From the NCBI RefSeq assembly GCF_002742645.2, contig NZ_CP033875.1, forward strand, positions 1,178,001 through 1,242,000: a stretch of DNA of 64,000 nt, written 5' to 3'. Positions 55,422 to 63,300 of the stretch are shown here, in pieces. Each line of letters starts with the position of its first letter. Position 1 is the first letter of the stretch. This DNA comes from Caulobacter sp. FWC26 (GTDB lineage: Bacteria; Pseudomonadota; Alphaproteobacteria; Caulobacterales; Caulobacteraceae). A program made the position numbers and the translations under genes. A model generated the notes under the pieces. That model made no database searches. It was given only the letters and a program-made list of their open reading frames with translations, and was not told the DNA's origin.

Positions 55422-56092
55422 GCGCCTCGACCATGACCTTCGCCAATGTCGACTGGAGCGAGATCGGCCAGGCCACGCTGGACACCCTGGCCATGCTGGG
55501 CGGCTCGATGGTGCTGACCGTGGCGGTCGGCCTGCCGCTGGGTGTCATCCTGTTCCTGACCGGCAAGGGCCAGATGCTGGAGAACCGGCTGGCCAACGGG
55601 GCGCTGTCGCTGCTGGTCAACATCCTGCGCTCGGTGCCGTTCGTGATCCTCCTGATCGTGATGATCCCGCTGACCGTGGCGCTCGTCGGCACCTCGCTGG
55701 GCGTGGCCGGCGCGATTCCGCCGCTGGTGGCCGGGGCCGCGCCGTTCTTTGCGCGCCTCGTGGAGACCGCCCTGCGCGAGGTCGATAAGGGCGTGATCGA
55801 GGCCAGCTTCGCCATGGGCGCCAAGCGGCGTCAGGTTGTGCTGGGCGCGCTACTGCCCGAGGCGCTACCGGGCCTGGTGGCCGCCGCGACGGTGACGGCG
55901 GTGGCCCTGGTCTCCTACACCGCCATGGCCGGCGTGGTCGGGGCTGGTGGTCTTGGCGATCTGGCCATCCGCTTCGGCTATCAGCGCTTCCAGACCGACG
56001 TGATGGTCGTCACCGTGGTGCTGATGCTGGTGCTGGTCCAGGTGCTGCAGATGATCGGCGACGCGGTGGTGAGGAAGGTGTCGCATCGGTGA
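55418..56092 (+). CDS. metI: methionine ABC transporter permease
   Basis: A 224-residue inner-membrane permease with five helices; the EAA cytoplasmic loop is [20 protein letters not shown], which docks on MetN. N-terminal part [20 protein letters not shown] and [15 protein letters not shown] are typical of MetI. Start overlaps metN (ATGA 55418-55421). The binding protein metQ is 0.86 kb away. Confidence 0.94.
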   Translation: MSASTMTFANVDWSEIGQATLDTLAMLGGSMVLTVAVGLPLGVILFLTGKGQMLENRLANGALSLLVNILRSVPFVILLIVMIPLTVALVGTSLGVAGAIPPLVAGAAPFFARLVETALREVDKGVIEASFAMGAKRRQVVLGALLPEALPGLVAAATVTAVALVSYTAMAGVVGAGGLGDLAIRFGYQRFQTDVMVVTVVLMLVLVQVLQMIGDAVVRKVSHR

Positions 56093-56145
56093 CCCGCCTC
56101 CGCCCGCGCCTTGCGGGTGAGGAGGATTGCGGCCAAGAACGCGCC

Positions 56146-56496
56146 ATGAGCGAGACGATCGAACACTCCGACCCCCACTGGGACGCCGCCGTCGCCGAGA
56201 GCCTGATCGGCAAGACCCTGCTGATGAACCTGACTTTCGTTGACGACGAGGGGGACGTGCAGGAGCGCCAGCAGTTTTTCGGGGTGGTCATCGACGCCAC
56301 CGAGCACGAGGGCATCGTGCTGGACCTTCTGGGCGAGCACGATGGCGACACCTACACCCTGCCGCCGCAGACCTCGGCGATCCAGAAGGCCGAGGCGGAC
56401 GTGACCAGCCTCGCCGGCGACAAGCCCGACTTCGTGGCCAGCTGGATCATCCAGGGACCGCCGGACGTCGCCAACGATCTGGACGAAGAGGTCTAG
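56146..56496 (+). CDS. small acidic protein of unknown function
   Basis: ATG 56146 starts a 116-residue acidic protein without signal or membrane segment: LIGKTLLMNLTFVDDEGDVQ, QQFFGVVIDATEHEGIVLDL, TYTLPPQTSAIQKAEADVTS. The pattern suggests a small beta-barrel-like fold, as in proteins annotated only as hypothetical in Caulobacter. It lies 53 bp after metI on the same strand, so co-transcription is likely, but a link with methionine uptake is not shown. Confidence 0.72.
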   Translation: MSETIEHSDPHWDAAVAESLIGKTLLMNLTFVDDEGDVQERQQFFGVVIDATEHEGIVLDLLGEHDGDTYTLPPQTSAIQKAEADVTSLAGDKPDFVASWIIQGPPDVANDLDEEV

Positions 56497-56514
56497 GCTC
56501 GAGAATCAAACATT

Positions 56515-56563
56515 TAGAGCCCTTTAGCTCTAGATGATCCCATCTAAAGCTAAGGGGCTCTAG
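56515..56563. terminator. bidirectional terminator-like stem-loop
   Basis: TAGAGCCCTTTAGCT / AGCTAAGGGGCTCTA (one mismatch) outside and TAGATG / CATCTA inside, between the convergent stops at 56496 and 56560. AT-richer than its surroundings; it overlaps the stop codon of the minus-strand gene. Confidence 0.6.
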
Positions 56564-56808
56564 GCCTGGTCGAACGGGAAGGGGAGGCGACCGGCCTTGA
56601 ACAGAATGTCGGGGTTCTCGTCATAGTCGCCCAGCTCGACGTCGGCGGTGGCTGAGAACGCAACAACACCTTCGCGCAGGGGCGCCAGTCGCTCGGCCTT
56701 GCGTCGCGCCTCTTCCGCCGTCTTGCACCCGATTTGCTGCTCGGCCTTCAGTCCCTTGCCGCGTCCGGCGACATAGGCTTGCACGATGTGGACGGTTTCT
56801 TTGGCCAT
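56560..56808 (-). CDS. small protein of unknown function (82 aa)
   Basis: ATG 56808 gives MAKETVHIVQAYVAGRGKGL, then IGCKTAEEARRKAERLAPLR and ELGDYDENPDILFKAGRLPF. A cytoplasmic, mixed alpha/beta protein of 82 residues, with start possibly at ATG 56814 instead. The family is unknown to me. It is divergent from metQ and convergent with the previous gene, so it interrupts the otherwise collinear met genes. Confidence 0.65.
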   Translation of the reverse strand: MAKETVHIVQAYVAGRGKGLKAEQQIGCKTAEEARRKAERLAPLREGVVAFSATADVELGDYDENPDILFKAGRLPFPFDQA

Positions 56809-56948
56809 CCCCATCCAGGCGACCTGTTTGAACGTAACGTCAAGCGATCTCGGGGGAGGGGCTCGGGATCGCCCCAGGAAATCTGATTTCCCTCGCCGCC
56901 CCCGAGCGGGCAAAACCCTACCTCTCAGATCGTCTTGTGGAGCTGTTC

Positions 56949-57755
56949 ATGGTCGCCCGCCGCGCTGTTATCGTTCTCGGCCTCGCCGCCATGTCTGTTG
57001 CGGCCTGTAGCCCGAAGGCGCCAAAGGCCAGCGATCCCAACACCCTGACCGTGGCGGCCACCGCCGTGCCGCATGCCGAGGTGCTGGAGTTCATCAAGCC
57101 GAAGCTGGCGCAGCAGGGCCTGAACATCGACATCAAGGTCTTCAACGACTACGTCCAGCCTAACACCCAGGTCGCCGAAAAACGCATTGACGTCAGCTAC
57201 TTCCAGACCCTGCCGTATCTGGAGAGCTTCAACCGCGACAAGGGGACCAACCTGATCCCGCTGCAGGGCGTCCATGTCGAGCCGATCGGGACCTATTCGG
57301 CCAAGTGGAAGTCGATCGCCGAGGTCCCTAACGGCGCCACGATCGCCATCCCGAATGACGCCTCGACCGAGGGCCGCGCCCTGATCCTGCTGGCCAAGAA
57401 CGGCGTCATCGCCATCAAGGACCCCAAGAACCCGCTGACCAGCCTGCGCGACATCACCAGCAACCCGAAGAACCTGAAGTTCAAAGAGTTGGAGGCGCCA
57501 GCCCTGCCTCGGGTGCTGAACCAGGTCGACCTGGCGGTGATCAACACCAACTACGCCCTCGACGCCAAGCTGAACCCCAGCAAGGACGCCCTGATCATCG
57601 AGGACAAGACCAGCCCTTATGTGAACTATCTGGTCGGCCGTCCCGACAACAAGGACGACCCGCGCGTCAAGAAGCTGGCGGCGGCGCTGACCACGCCGGA
57701 GGTTAAGGCGTTCATCGAGCAGAAGTACGCGGGCGCGGTGGTTCCGGCGTTCTAG
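56949..57755 (+). CDS. metQ: methionine-binding lipoprotein
   Basis: ATG 56949 with GGAG 6 nt upstream; 268 residues. Lipoprotein signal: hydrophobic helix then lipobox SVAAC, so the mature protein is anchored by Cys at about position 20. NlpA/MetQ-family motifs follow: TVAATAVPHAEVLEFIKPKL, KVFNDYVQPNTQVAEKRIDV, YFQTLPYLESFN, VEPIGTYSAKWKSI, ATIAIPNDASTEGRALILL, VINTNYALDAKLNP. It delivers methionine to MetNI. Upstream, a separate promoter is needed because two genes and a terminator separate it from metNI. Confidence 0.94.
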   Translation: MVARRAVIVLGLAAMSVAACSPKAPKASDPNTLTVAATAVPHAEVLEFIKPKLAQQGLNIDIKVFNDYVQPNTQVAEKRIDVSYFQTLPYLESFNRDKGTNLIPLQGVHVEPIGTYSAKWKSIAEVPNGATIAIPNDASTEGRALILLAKNGVIAIKDPKNPLTSLRDITSNPKNLKFKELEAPALPRVLNQVDLAVINTNYALDAKLNPSKDALIIEDKTSPYVNYLVGRPDNKDDPRVKKLAAALTTPEVKAFIEQKYAGAVVPAF

Positions 57756-57838
57756 GGAGCGGAAGCCTCTTCGGGCAGGGCAGGGAGCGCGTATCGGGCT
57801 GTCATGAGGCCCGAATGGGTGGTGGGCAGTCTCCGGCA

Positions 57839-57857
57839 CCCATAAACCCGACCTTCC
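57839..57857. repeat. 19-bp direct repeat, copy 1
   Basis: CCCATAAACCCGACCTTCC, identical to 59733-59751. Both copies are preceded by CAGTCTCC (57827-57834 and 59717-59724). They bracket the low-GC patch carrying three orphan genes. Confidence 0.8.
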
Positions 57858-57979
57858 CGGCGAATGCCGGGACCCAGATCGAACCCACCGAAGCTCATTC
57901 TAAAATCGCAGCGGCTAGGCGCGTCATACCCAGCCGTTGCGGCTGAATCTGGGCCCCAGCATTCGCCGGGGAGGTCGGG
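57847..57979. repeat. long palindromic repeat after metQ
   Basis: 33-nt arms 57847-57879 and 57947-57979, complementary at 30 of 33 positions; each arm holds CCGGCGAATGC and CCCAG motifs related to the family A repeats. The loop of 67 nt contains a smaller stem (CAGCCGTTGCGGCTG, 57931-57945). Followed by AAAAAGG, so it may terminate metQ. Confidence 0.8.
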
Positions 57980-58087
57980 AAAAAGGCCGCAAGGCGGACT
58001 ATTCGAACGCCCGCTCAGGGTGGAAAACGGACATTGCGCACCGGACGAGTGCGCGACAGTCCAAGGTCCTATCGGCCCGAGGTCGAT

Positions 58088-58816
58088 CTACGAGGACGGC
58101 TTGACGCTGCCAGCCACTGCATCTCGCACTAGCGAGACCCAAGGATCAGCGGAGCCTCGCACCGGAACGTTGGCGGGTCCCGATACAGAGAGCGCCTTGC
58201 CTTGAAAGGTGATGCTTACTGGAGCTTGAAGTAGCCGCCGATCAGCGTCCCGGAACACGAGATAGAGCGCCCCTTGAAAAGCAGTCACTTCGCGCAGGCA
58301 ACTTCCTGGCCCCGGCCAGGCAGCAAGATCTTGCTGCTGCAGATAAAATTTTAGATCTGAAATTTTTGAAGCTGAGGAGCCTTTGACCCAAGCGCGTGGC
58401 TGCTCACCGTCCATGACAAATGCGTCGCCGCCGTCACCCTTGAGATGCTCTACGACACGATAATGTATGCGAACCCCATCATCCCATTCCGCGCGGGCCA
58501 TCTTTAGCGCTTCTTCTATTGTCTTGGGCGCCTCCGGGCCGCTTCCAATCCAAGCGGCCCACCCATCTGGCGTGCGGGTGCCGACTTCGTAATCGTCGGT
58601 GAGAGCTTCTACCCTCACCAAATCAATATACGCGGCTGAAGCAGCCATTTGCTGGGCGACGCGCGCTGGGTCGAGGCGAATTTTGGTTGGCCAACCTGGT
58701 GATGGCGTACAGGCCAGTGCCAAGCCAGACGGAAATGCAGCGCAGATCGCTAGAGCACCTAGCCACGCGGCTGGGCTGATCTTGCGGGTGCGGGGTATCG
58801 AATGATGGATACTCAT
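58088..58816 (-). CDS. exported protein of unknown function
   Basis: A 242-residue protein with a signal peptide (PAAWLGALAICAAFPSGLALA) followed by a cysteine (CTPSPGWPTK) and a domain with AAYIDLVRVEALTDDYEVG, VRIHYRVVEHLKGDGGDAFV and LREVTAFQGALYLVFRDADR. The layout (exposure of metal-like Cys, beta-rich ligand region) does not identify a family. Codon usage and lower GC than neighbours suggest acquisition. First of three minus-strand orphan genes within the direct repeats. Confidence 0.72.
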   Translation of the reverse strand: MSIHHSIPRTRKISPAAWLGALAICAAFPSGLALACTPSPGWPTKIRLDPARVAQQMAASAAYIDLVRVEALTDDYEVGTRTPDGWAAWIGSGPEAPKTIEEALKMARAEWDDGVRIHYRVVEHLKGDGGDAFVMDGEQPRAWVKGSSASKISDLKFYLQQQDLAAWPGPGSCLREVTAFQGALYLVFRDADRRLLQAPVSITFQGKALSVSGPANVPVRGSADPWVSLVRDAVAGSVKPSS

Positions 58817-58866
58817 ATCAAGACGATAGCCGACAATCAGACGGTGCCAACTTCCGAAAGGGGTGG

Positions 58867-59295
58867 TTAGCGGCCCTCTGCCGCACGCGCACTGATCGCG
58901 TCGTAAGCTGCTGAGGCTGACGCCGTAACTGCTTTCCAGAGCGGGTCCGTTACATACTCGTCGTTTCCGCCGTGAGGCAATTTTTGGACAAGTCGATCGA
59001 GCGCGTACTTCACAGACTGGACTAGCGCCACCTCTGCCGTGTCGAATAGATAGACGCCGACGGCTTTCTCATCGAAATCATGATCGTCGAAGAAGAAATG
59101 CATTACCTGATCCACGTCTGAGATCAGGCCCTGCTGTGCCTCAGCGCGCCAGATCGGTCGCGGGTCTGGGGTCGCGATTTCCTCAAGATAGGCTATCAAC
59201 TCCGCCCTGATCCACGGGTAACGCAAATCGGCCCAACCAGGTGGAAAGTCCTCCTTCATGGGCACGAGGCTAAGGTCAGGAGCGGTCTTTCTCAA
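58867..59295 (-). CDS. SCO4402-like family protein
   Basis: A 142-residue cytoplasmic protein. LRYPWIRAELIAYLEEIATP, VDQVMHFFFDDHDFD, VALVQSVKYALDRLVQKLP and DEYVTDPLWKAVTASASAAY follow the layout of the SCO4402 family (unknown function, frequent in mobile or toxin-immunity contexts). A TTG at 59295 follows GAGAGATA and is 7 nt from the upstream gene; ATG 59259 is an alternative start that still contains the whole domain. Confidence 0.68.
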   Translation of the reverse strand: MRKTAPDLSLVPMKEDFPPGWADLRYPWIRAELIAYLEEIATPDPRPIWRAEAQQGLISDVDQVMHFFFDDHDFDEKAVGVYLFDTAEVALVQSVKYALDRLVQKLPHGGNDEYVTDPLWKAVTASASAAYDAISARAAEGR

Positions 59296-59301
59296 TATCT
59301 C

Positions 59302-59670
59302 TCAAGGGTTGGGGGCGGACCCTAGCTCGTCACCACAAAGCGCATCTGTCCAGACCTGAAAGCGGCAAACCACGCCTTCGTACTCGATGGCGTCGAGCAC
59401 TTCCTGCAGTGCTTCCTCCGAGAGGGCGATCCTTTGCGCCGAAGGTAGCGCCTGCTCCTCTGCGCCACCCTGATAGATGCTGAGATCGGTTCGAGTGATC
59501 CAGTCATCGCCGCGCACTTCAAAAGTCTCGACATTGCAGACTACGGCGTCTCGCGTCCGTGTGTACGCCGCAAACTCTTTGAGCCTATTGACGTCATCAA
59601 GGGCGATGCCCTTGCCAGATTGGCTGTTTTGGAAAGCGGCTTCTAGCCCGCCGACCTGATGTTGGCTCAT
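59302..59670 (-). CDS. small protein of unknown function (122 aa)
   Basis: ATG 59670 gives MSQHQVGGLEAAFQNSQSGK, then AAYTRTRDAVVCNVETFEVR, GDDWITRTDLSIYQGGAEEQ and EYEGVVCRFQVWTDALCGDE. Cytoplasmic, acidic, three cysteines. The family was not recognised. 6 bp upstream of the SCO4402-like gene, so they form a pair, resembling a small two-gene accessory unit such as immunity-type cargo; that is speculation. An upstream in-frame start (59799) would overlap the divergent GntR region. Confidence 0.62.
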   Translation of the reverse strand: MSQHQVGGLEAAFQNSQSGKGIALDDVNRLKEFAAYTRTRDAVVCNVETFEVRGDDWITRTDLSIYQGGAEEQALPSAQRIALSEEALQEVLDAIEYEGVVCRFQVWTDALCGDELGSAPNP

Positions 59671-59732
59671 GCCCACAACATCGTCCGTCTTTGCAAGGTC
59701 CGCAACGGGTCGTGAACAGTCTCCAACCTTCC

Positions 59733-59751
59733 CCCATAAACCCGACCTTCC
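59733..59751. repeat. 19-bp direct repeat, copy 2
   Basis: CCCATAAACCCGACCTTCC, identical to 57839-57857, here followed by TGGTGAC and not by the long palindrome. It marks the right edge of the low-GC patch and looks like the truncated end of the palindromic repeat. Confidence 0.8.
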
Positions 59752-59839
59752 TGGTGACACGTCAGTGCGGAGGATCCAACGTCTGGCGTTCCCTGACATT
59801 TCACCCTACCTATCAGCGACCGCTGCTTACGGATGCTCC

Positions 59840-60556
59840 ATGGCTTCGCCGTCGCTGAAATCGCCCGCCGGTCGTCGACTGGTGCTGGATGTCGCCAATT
59901 CCTCTGGCCTGGAAGACTGGGCGCCCGAGCTGCAGAAGACCAAGGTCTATGAGCGCATCCTCCTGGACCTGATCCTGGGCGAATTGCCGGCCGGAGCACG
60001 CCTGGACGAGCAATCGTTGGCCGCGCATTACGATACGGGTTTGGCGGGCGTCCGCGACGCCCTTGGGCGTCTGGCCCTGGAAGGCCTCGTTATCCGCCGC
60101 GCGCGTTCTGGCACCACGGTGGCGCCGCTGGACCTGGTGGAGCTGCGCCAGGGCTATGAGGCGCGCGTCCTGATCGAGCCGCATTGCGCGCAACTGGCCG
60201 CTAAAACAGCCAGCAAAGCCGAAGCCCAGGCGATGTACGATGTCTTCGCCGACGGGGAGGAGGCCGCGAGGACCTGCGACCTGCCGGCCCTGGTGGCGAT
60301 GGATCTGCGGTTCCATGCCGCCGTCGCCCGCGCCTCGGGCAATCTGGCCCTGGCGCGAATCCTGATCCCCCTGCAGCACAAGGCCGCTCGCTTCTGGGTG
60401 TTCTCGTTCAACGGCGCATCTGAGCAGAACCTCCTCGATGAGATCGAGGAGCATCGTCAGGTCGCGCGCGTGATCGCCAGCGGCGACGCCGAGGGCTCGC
60501 GGCGGGCGATGCTGCGTATTCTCGACGTCCAACCCGAGGCCGATGCTCGATCCTAG
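59840..60556 (+). CDS. GntR family regulator, FadR-like (FCD domain)
   Basis: ATG 59840 gives 238 residues. Winged-helix DNA-binding region at about 30-95 (VYERILLDLILGELPAGARL, GLAGVRDALGRLALEGLVIR), then an FCD effector domain with YEARVLIEPHCAQLAA, MDLRFHAAVARASGN and EIEEHRQVARVIASGDAEG. Located just before TonB receptor 3 on the same strand (187 bp between), so it may control that receptor and the MFS gene. Ligand unknown. The spacing upstream to the low-GC patch is short. Confidence 0.88.
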   Translation: MASPSLKSPAGRRLVLDVANSSGLEDWAPELQKTKVYERILLDLILGELPAGARLDEQSLAAHYDTGLAGVRDALGRLALEGLVIRRARSGTTVAPLDLVELRQGYEARVLIEPHCAQLAAKTASKAEAQAMYDVFADGEEAARTCDLPALVAMDLRFHAAVARASGNLALARILIPLQHKAARFWVFSFNGASEQNLLDEIEEHRQVARVIASGDAEGSRRAMLRILDVQPEADARS

Positions 60557-60641
60557 ATCGCATCGTCTGCTGTCTTCGTCCTAGGGGGATCGTTCCCTTT
60601 ACGTAAGCTGCAGCATTCAGGTCACACTCCTTTCGCAATCT

Positions 60642-60659
60642 CTTCTGAAATGTCAGAAG
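60642..60659. promoter_or_regulatory. inverted repeat upstream of TonB receptor 3
   Basis: CTTCTGA-AATG-TCAGAAG, 7-bp perfect arms, 6 nt before the -35-like TTGACG. An operator candidate, though it does not match the FadR-type consensus expected for the adjacent GntR. Confidence 0.4.
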
Positions 60660-60664
60660 GCATT

Positions 60665-60693
60665 TTGACGAAGATCAAGAGATCCCCAGATAT
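60665..60693 (+). promoter_or_regulatory. predicted promoter of TonB receptor 3
   Basis: TTGACG (60665-60670), 17-nt spacer and AGATAT (60688-60693). Would start transcription near 60700, 44 nt before the start codon. Confidence 0.5.
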
Positions 60694-60743
60694 CGGCCCG
60701 TGAACACCGGGGTTCCCGACCCGGCGCCGTGAAGGTTCGATCC

Positions 60744-63137
60744 ATGTCGTCTAAGCGCATCCTTCTGTCCGCCAGCCTCCTGGCCCTCATCGCAGCGTCG
60801 CCCGCTCTGGCGGACACGCAACTCTCCGACCGCGTCGACGCGGTGGTGATCGTGGCGCGCGACAAGGCGGGCCTTCTGGAGAAGCAGCCCAGCCAGACGG
60901 TGTTCGGGATCGACAAGCCGCTGATCGAGACCCCGCGCTCGGCCAGCCTGGTCAGCGACCTGACGCTGGAGCGCTACGGCGTTCTGACCCTGGACGGCGC
61001 CACCAAGGTCGCGCCCGGCACGCACACGGCCAGCTTCTATGGCGTGCCTGGTTCGTTGAACATTCGCGGCACCCTGGCCGAGAACTACTTCCGCGGCTTC
61101 AAGCGCGTGGAGAACCGGGGGACCTATTCCACCCCGATCGGCGGCGCGGCTCGCCTCGAGATCCTGCGCGGCCCGCCAACACCCGTCTATGGCGCGGGCA
61201 AGGTGGGGGGGCTGGTCAACTTCATACCCAAGTCCGCCCGCGACGAGGGCCGGTTCTTGGTCGAACCGGAAGGGGAGGTGACCGCCACCATCGGCAGCTA
61301 CAACAAGAAGCTGCTCACGGCCCAGTTCGGCGCGCCCGTCAGCCTGGGCCCGGCCCAGGGCGGGGTCTATGTCTACGGCGAGGCCGAGGACAGCCACAGC
61401 TTCTACAAGGGGATCTATCCGCGTCATCAGACGCTGGAGGTCTCGGCTGATTTCGATCTGGGCGGCGGCTGGAGCACCGCTTTCGGCGGTATGGCTTTCC
61501 GCTCGCGAGGGGACGTGCAGACGCCGGGCTGGAACCGCCTGACCCAGGACCTGATCGACAACCGCACCTACATCACCGGTCGCGATACGACGCTGAAGGA
61601 CAGTGACGGCAACGGCCGGCTGACGCCCAACGAGGTGGGCTTCTATCCGTACGCCAGCGCGCTCTACATCCCGTACTACGGCTTTTTCAGCACCGATGCG
61701 GTCCATACGCTGGACGTCGGCGTCGGTACCACAAAGCTGGACCGCCGCACGGTCTATATCAGCCCCGCCGACTTCTCGAAGACTGACACCCAGACGCTGT
61801 ACTTCGATCTGGCCAAGGACCTGGGCGAGGATCGCGCGCTGAAGCTGCAGCTGTTCCACGACCGTCAGGACAACAAGCGGTACGTCTCCTACGGCTATCC
61901 GTCGGCGATCGACGCCAAGGTCAGCGAGATTCGCCTGACCTACGCCTTCCCGACCACTGTCGGCCCGGCCAGCGCCCGCACCCTGGTCGGCGGCTCCCAT
62001 CGCTGGTTCGAGGGGCGGCGGCGCGAAAGCTACAACAGCGGCATGATCGCGCTGGACCGCCGCGACATCAGCTTTGGCGCCACGCCGACCGACATCATCG
62101 ACAGCCCGTTCGACGACGAGCCGGGCGGCGTGGGTCTGAAGTGGGAGAACGACAACCGCTCGACCTGGAAACAGACCGGCGTCTTCGTCACCTCCGACAT
62201 CGATGTCGGCGCCCTGAACCTGATCCTGGGCGGGCGCTGGGATCGCTACAGCGTCGAGAGCCAGGACACCGGCTTCCTCAGCTACACGGTCACGGGCCGC
62301 AAGACAGCCGAGCGCAACAAGGCGACCTGGAACGCCAGCGTCACCTACAAGCTGCCGATCGGCCTGATGCCCTACGCCAGCTACGCCAAGGCTGCGGCGC
62401 TGGAGATGAGCCAGGGCGGCGACATCGCGCCGGGCCTGGTGGCTGATGGCTCGTGGCTCTCCAGTTCGGATCTCGCCGAGGCCGGCGTAAAGTTCCAGCT
62501 GCTGCGCGGAACCCTCATCGGTTCGCTGGCGGCCTATCGCCAGAACCGCACCCAGATCACCGGCGCCATCGCCCCGCCCACCGTCCAGGGCACGCGCGCC
62601 AAGGGCGTCGAGCTGGAGATCCGGTGGCTGGCGTCCGAGCGGCTGTCCTTCACCTTCGCCGGCAACAACCAGCGCACGACGATCAAGGGACCGGACACCT
62701 CGTTCCAATACATCCCGGCCTACACCGCCGGCGTGCCGGGCGCGCAGGCCTATGGCGGTTCCTATGTGGTGTGGAGCTTCGCCGGCCTGCCGGGGCGGAG
62801 CGGCGACTACGCCTACACCCTGACGCCGAAGTCGGTGCTCAGCCTGTACGGGACCTATACCAGCAAGGGCTATGACTGGGGCCAGGCGGGGGCGACGTTG
62901 GGCGTGAGCCATGTGGGCCGCACCTCGGGCGCCGTTCAGAACGCCGTCCGCTATCCGGCCTATGAGGTGGTCAATGCGTCGGCATATGTGACGCGAGGGG
63001 CGTACACCCTATCGTTCAATGTCGATAATCTGTTCGACACGTTCTATTTCACGCCCGACGCCGACACCTACGCCAACCTCGGCGCCTTGCCCGGCAAGGG
63101 GCGTGAGTGGCGTGCCACCCTGAAGCGGACCTTTTGA
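60744..63137 (+). CDS. TonB-dependent receptor 3 (siderophore-like)
   Basis: ATG 60744 behind GAAGG (a GTG at 60729 is also in frame); 797 residues. Signal peptide (KRILLSASLLALIAASPALA), then VDAVVIVARD in place of a classic TonB box, a plug (IETPRSASLVSDLTLERYG, GSLNIRGTLAENYFRGFKRV, ARLEILRGPPTPVYGAGKVG) and barrel ending GKGREWRATLKRTF. The plug sequence LRGP..VLYG-like and the size are those of siderophore/FhuA-type receptors. An MFS transporter starts 164 bp downstream on the same strand, so both may move the same compound. Confidence 0.92.
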   Translation: MSSKRILLSASLLALIAASPALADTQLSDRVDAVVIVARDKAGLLEKQPSQTVFGIDKPLIETPRSASLVSDLTLERYGVLTLDGATKVAPGTHTASFYGVPGSLNIRGTLAENYFRGFKRVENRGTYSTPIGGAARLEILRGPPTPVYGAGKVGGLVNFIPKSARDEGRFLVEPEGEVTATIGSYNKKLLTAQFGAPVSLGPAQGGVYVYGEAEDSHSFYKGIYPRHQTLEVSADFDLGGGWSTAFGGMAFRSRGDVQTPGWNRLTQDLIDNRTYITGRDTTLKDSDGNGRLTPNEVGFYPYASALYIPYYGFFSTDAVHTLDVGVGTTKLDRRTVYISPADFSKTDTQTLYFDLAKDLGEDRALKLQLFHDRQDNKRYVSYGYPSAIDAKVSEIRLTYAFPTTVGPASARTLVGGSHRWFEGRRRESYNSGMIALDRRDISFGATPTDIIDSPFDDEPGGVGLKWENDNRSTWKQTGVFVTSDIDVGALNLILGGRWDRYSVESQDTGFLSYTVTGRKTAERNKATWNASVTYKLPIGLMPYASYAKAAALEMSQGGDIAPGLVADGSWLSSSDLAEAGVKFQLLRGTLIGSLAAYRQNRTQITGAIAPPTVQGTRAKGVELEIRWLASERLSFTFAGNNQRTTIKGPDTSFQYIPAYTAGVPGAQAYGGSYVVWSFAGLPGRSGDYAYTLTPKSVLSLYGTYTSKGYDWGQAGATLGVSHVGRTSGAVQNAVRYPAYEVVNASAYVTRGAYTLSFNVDNLFDTFYFTPDADTYANLGALPGKGREWRATLKRTF

Positions 63138-63153
63138 TGATCGAGCTATTCTT

Positions 63154-63287
63154 CCTCCCCCGTAGCGAAGCGTGCGGGGGAGGTGGCGCGGCGCCGAAAG
63201 GCGACGTGGCGGAGGGGGCGCTAGCGGCCGCACGACGCCCCCTCCGTCGCGATGCAGTGCATCGCGCCACCTCCCCCGTTTCACGGG
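63154..63287. repeat. palindromic intergenic repeat, family B copy 2
   Basis: 16-bp perfect arms CGGGGGAGGTGGCGCG (63175-63190) / CGCGCCACCTCCCCCG (63263-63278), with an inner CGGAGGGGGCG / CGCCCCCTCCG stem (63210-63246) and flanking CCTCCCCC and ACGGG. Same building blocks as 43550-43666. It sits between TonB receptor 3 and the MFS gene. Confidence 0.88.
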
Positions 63288-63300
63288 TGAGGAGGCGAGG

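Larger units (their letters stand above)
57756..58087. other. 332-bp intergenic region with large palindrome
   Basis: Between metQ and the first orphan gene of the low-GC patch. Contains the 19-bp direct repeat copy 1 (57839-57857) and the long palindrome 57847-57979; the remaining 100 bp show nothing recognisable. Confidence 0.6.

Noticed and set aside
57864..58205. Plus-strand frame running through the palindrome after metQ
   Set aside because: Encoded largely by the repeat and antisense to the exported protein gene; no start signal.
60675..62912. Antisense frame of about 745 codons opposite TonB receptor 3
   Set aside because: Same GC-skew artefact; no domain and no ribosome binding site, sense gene well supported.
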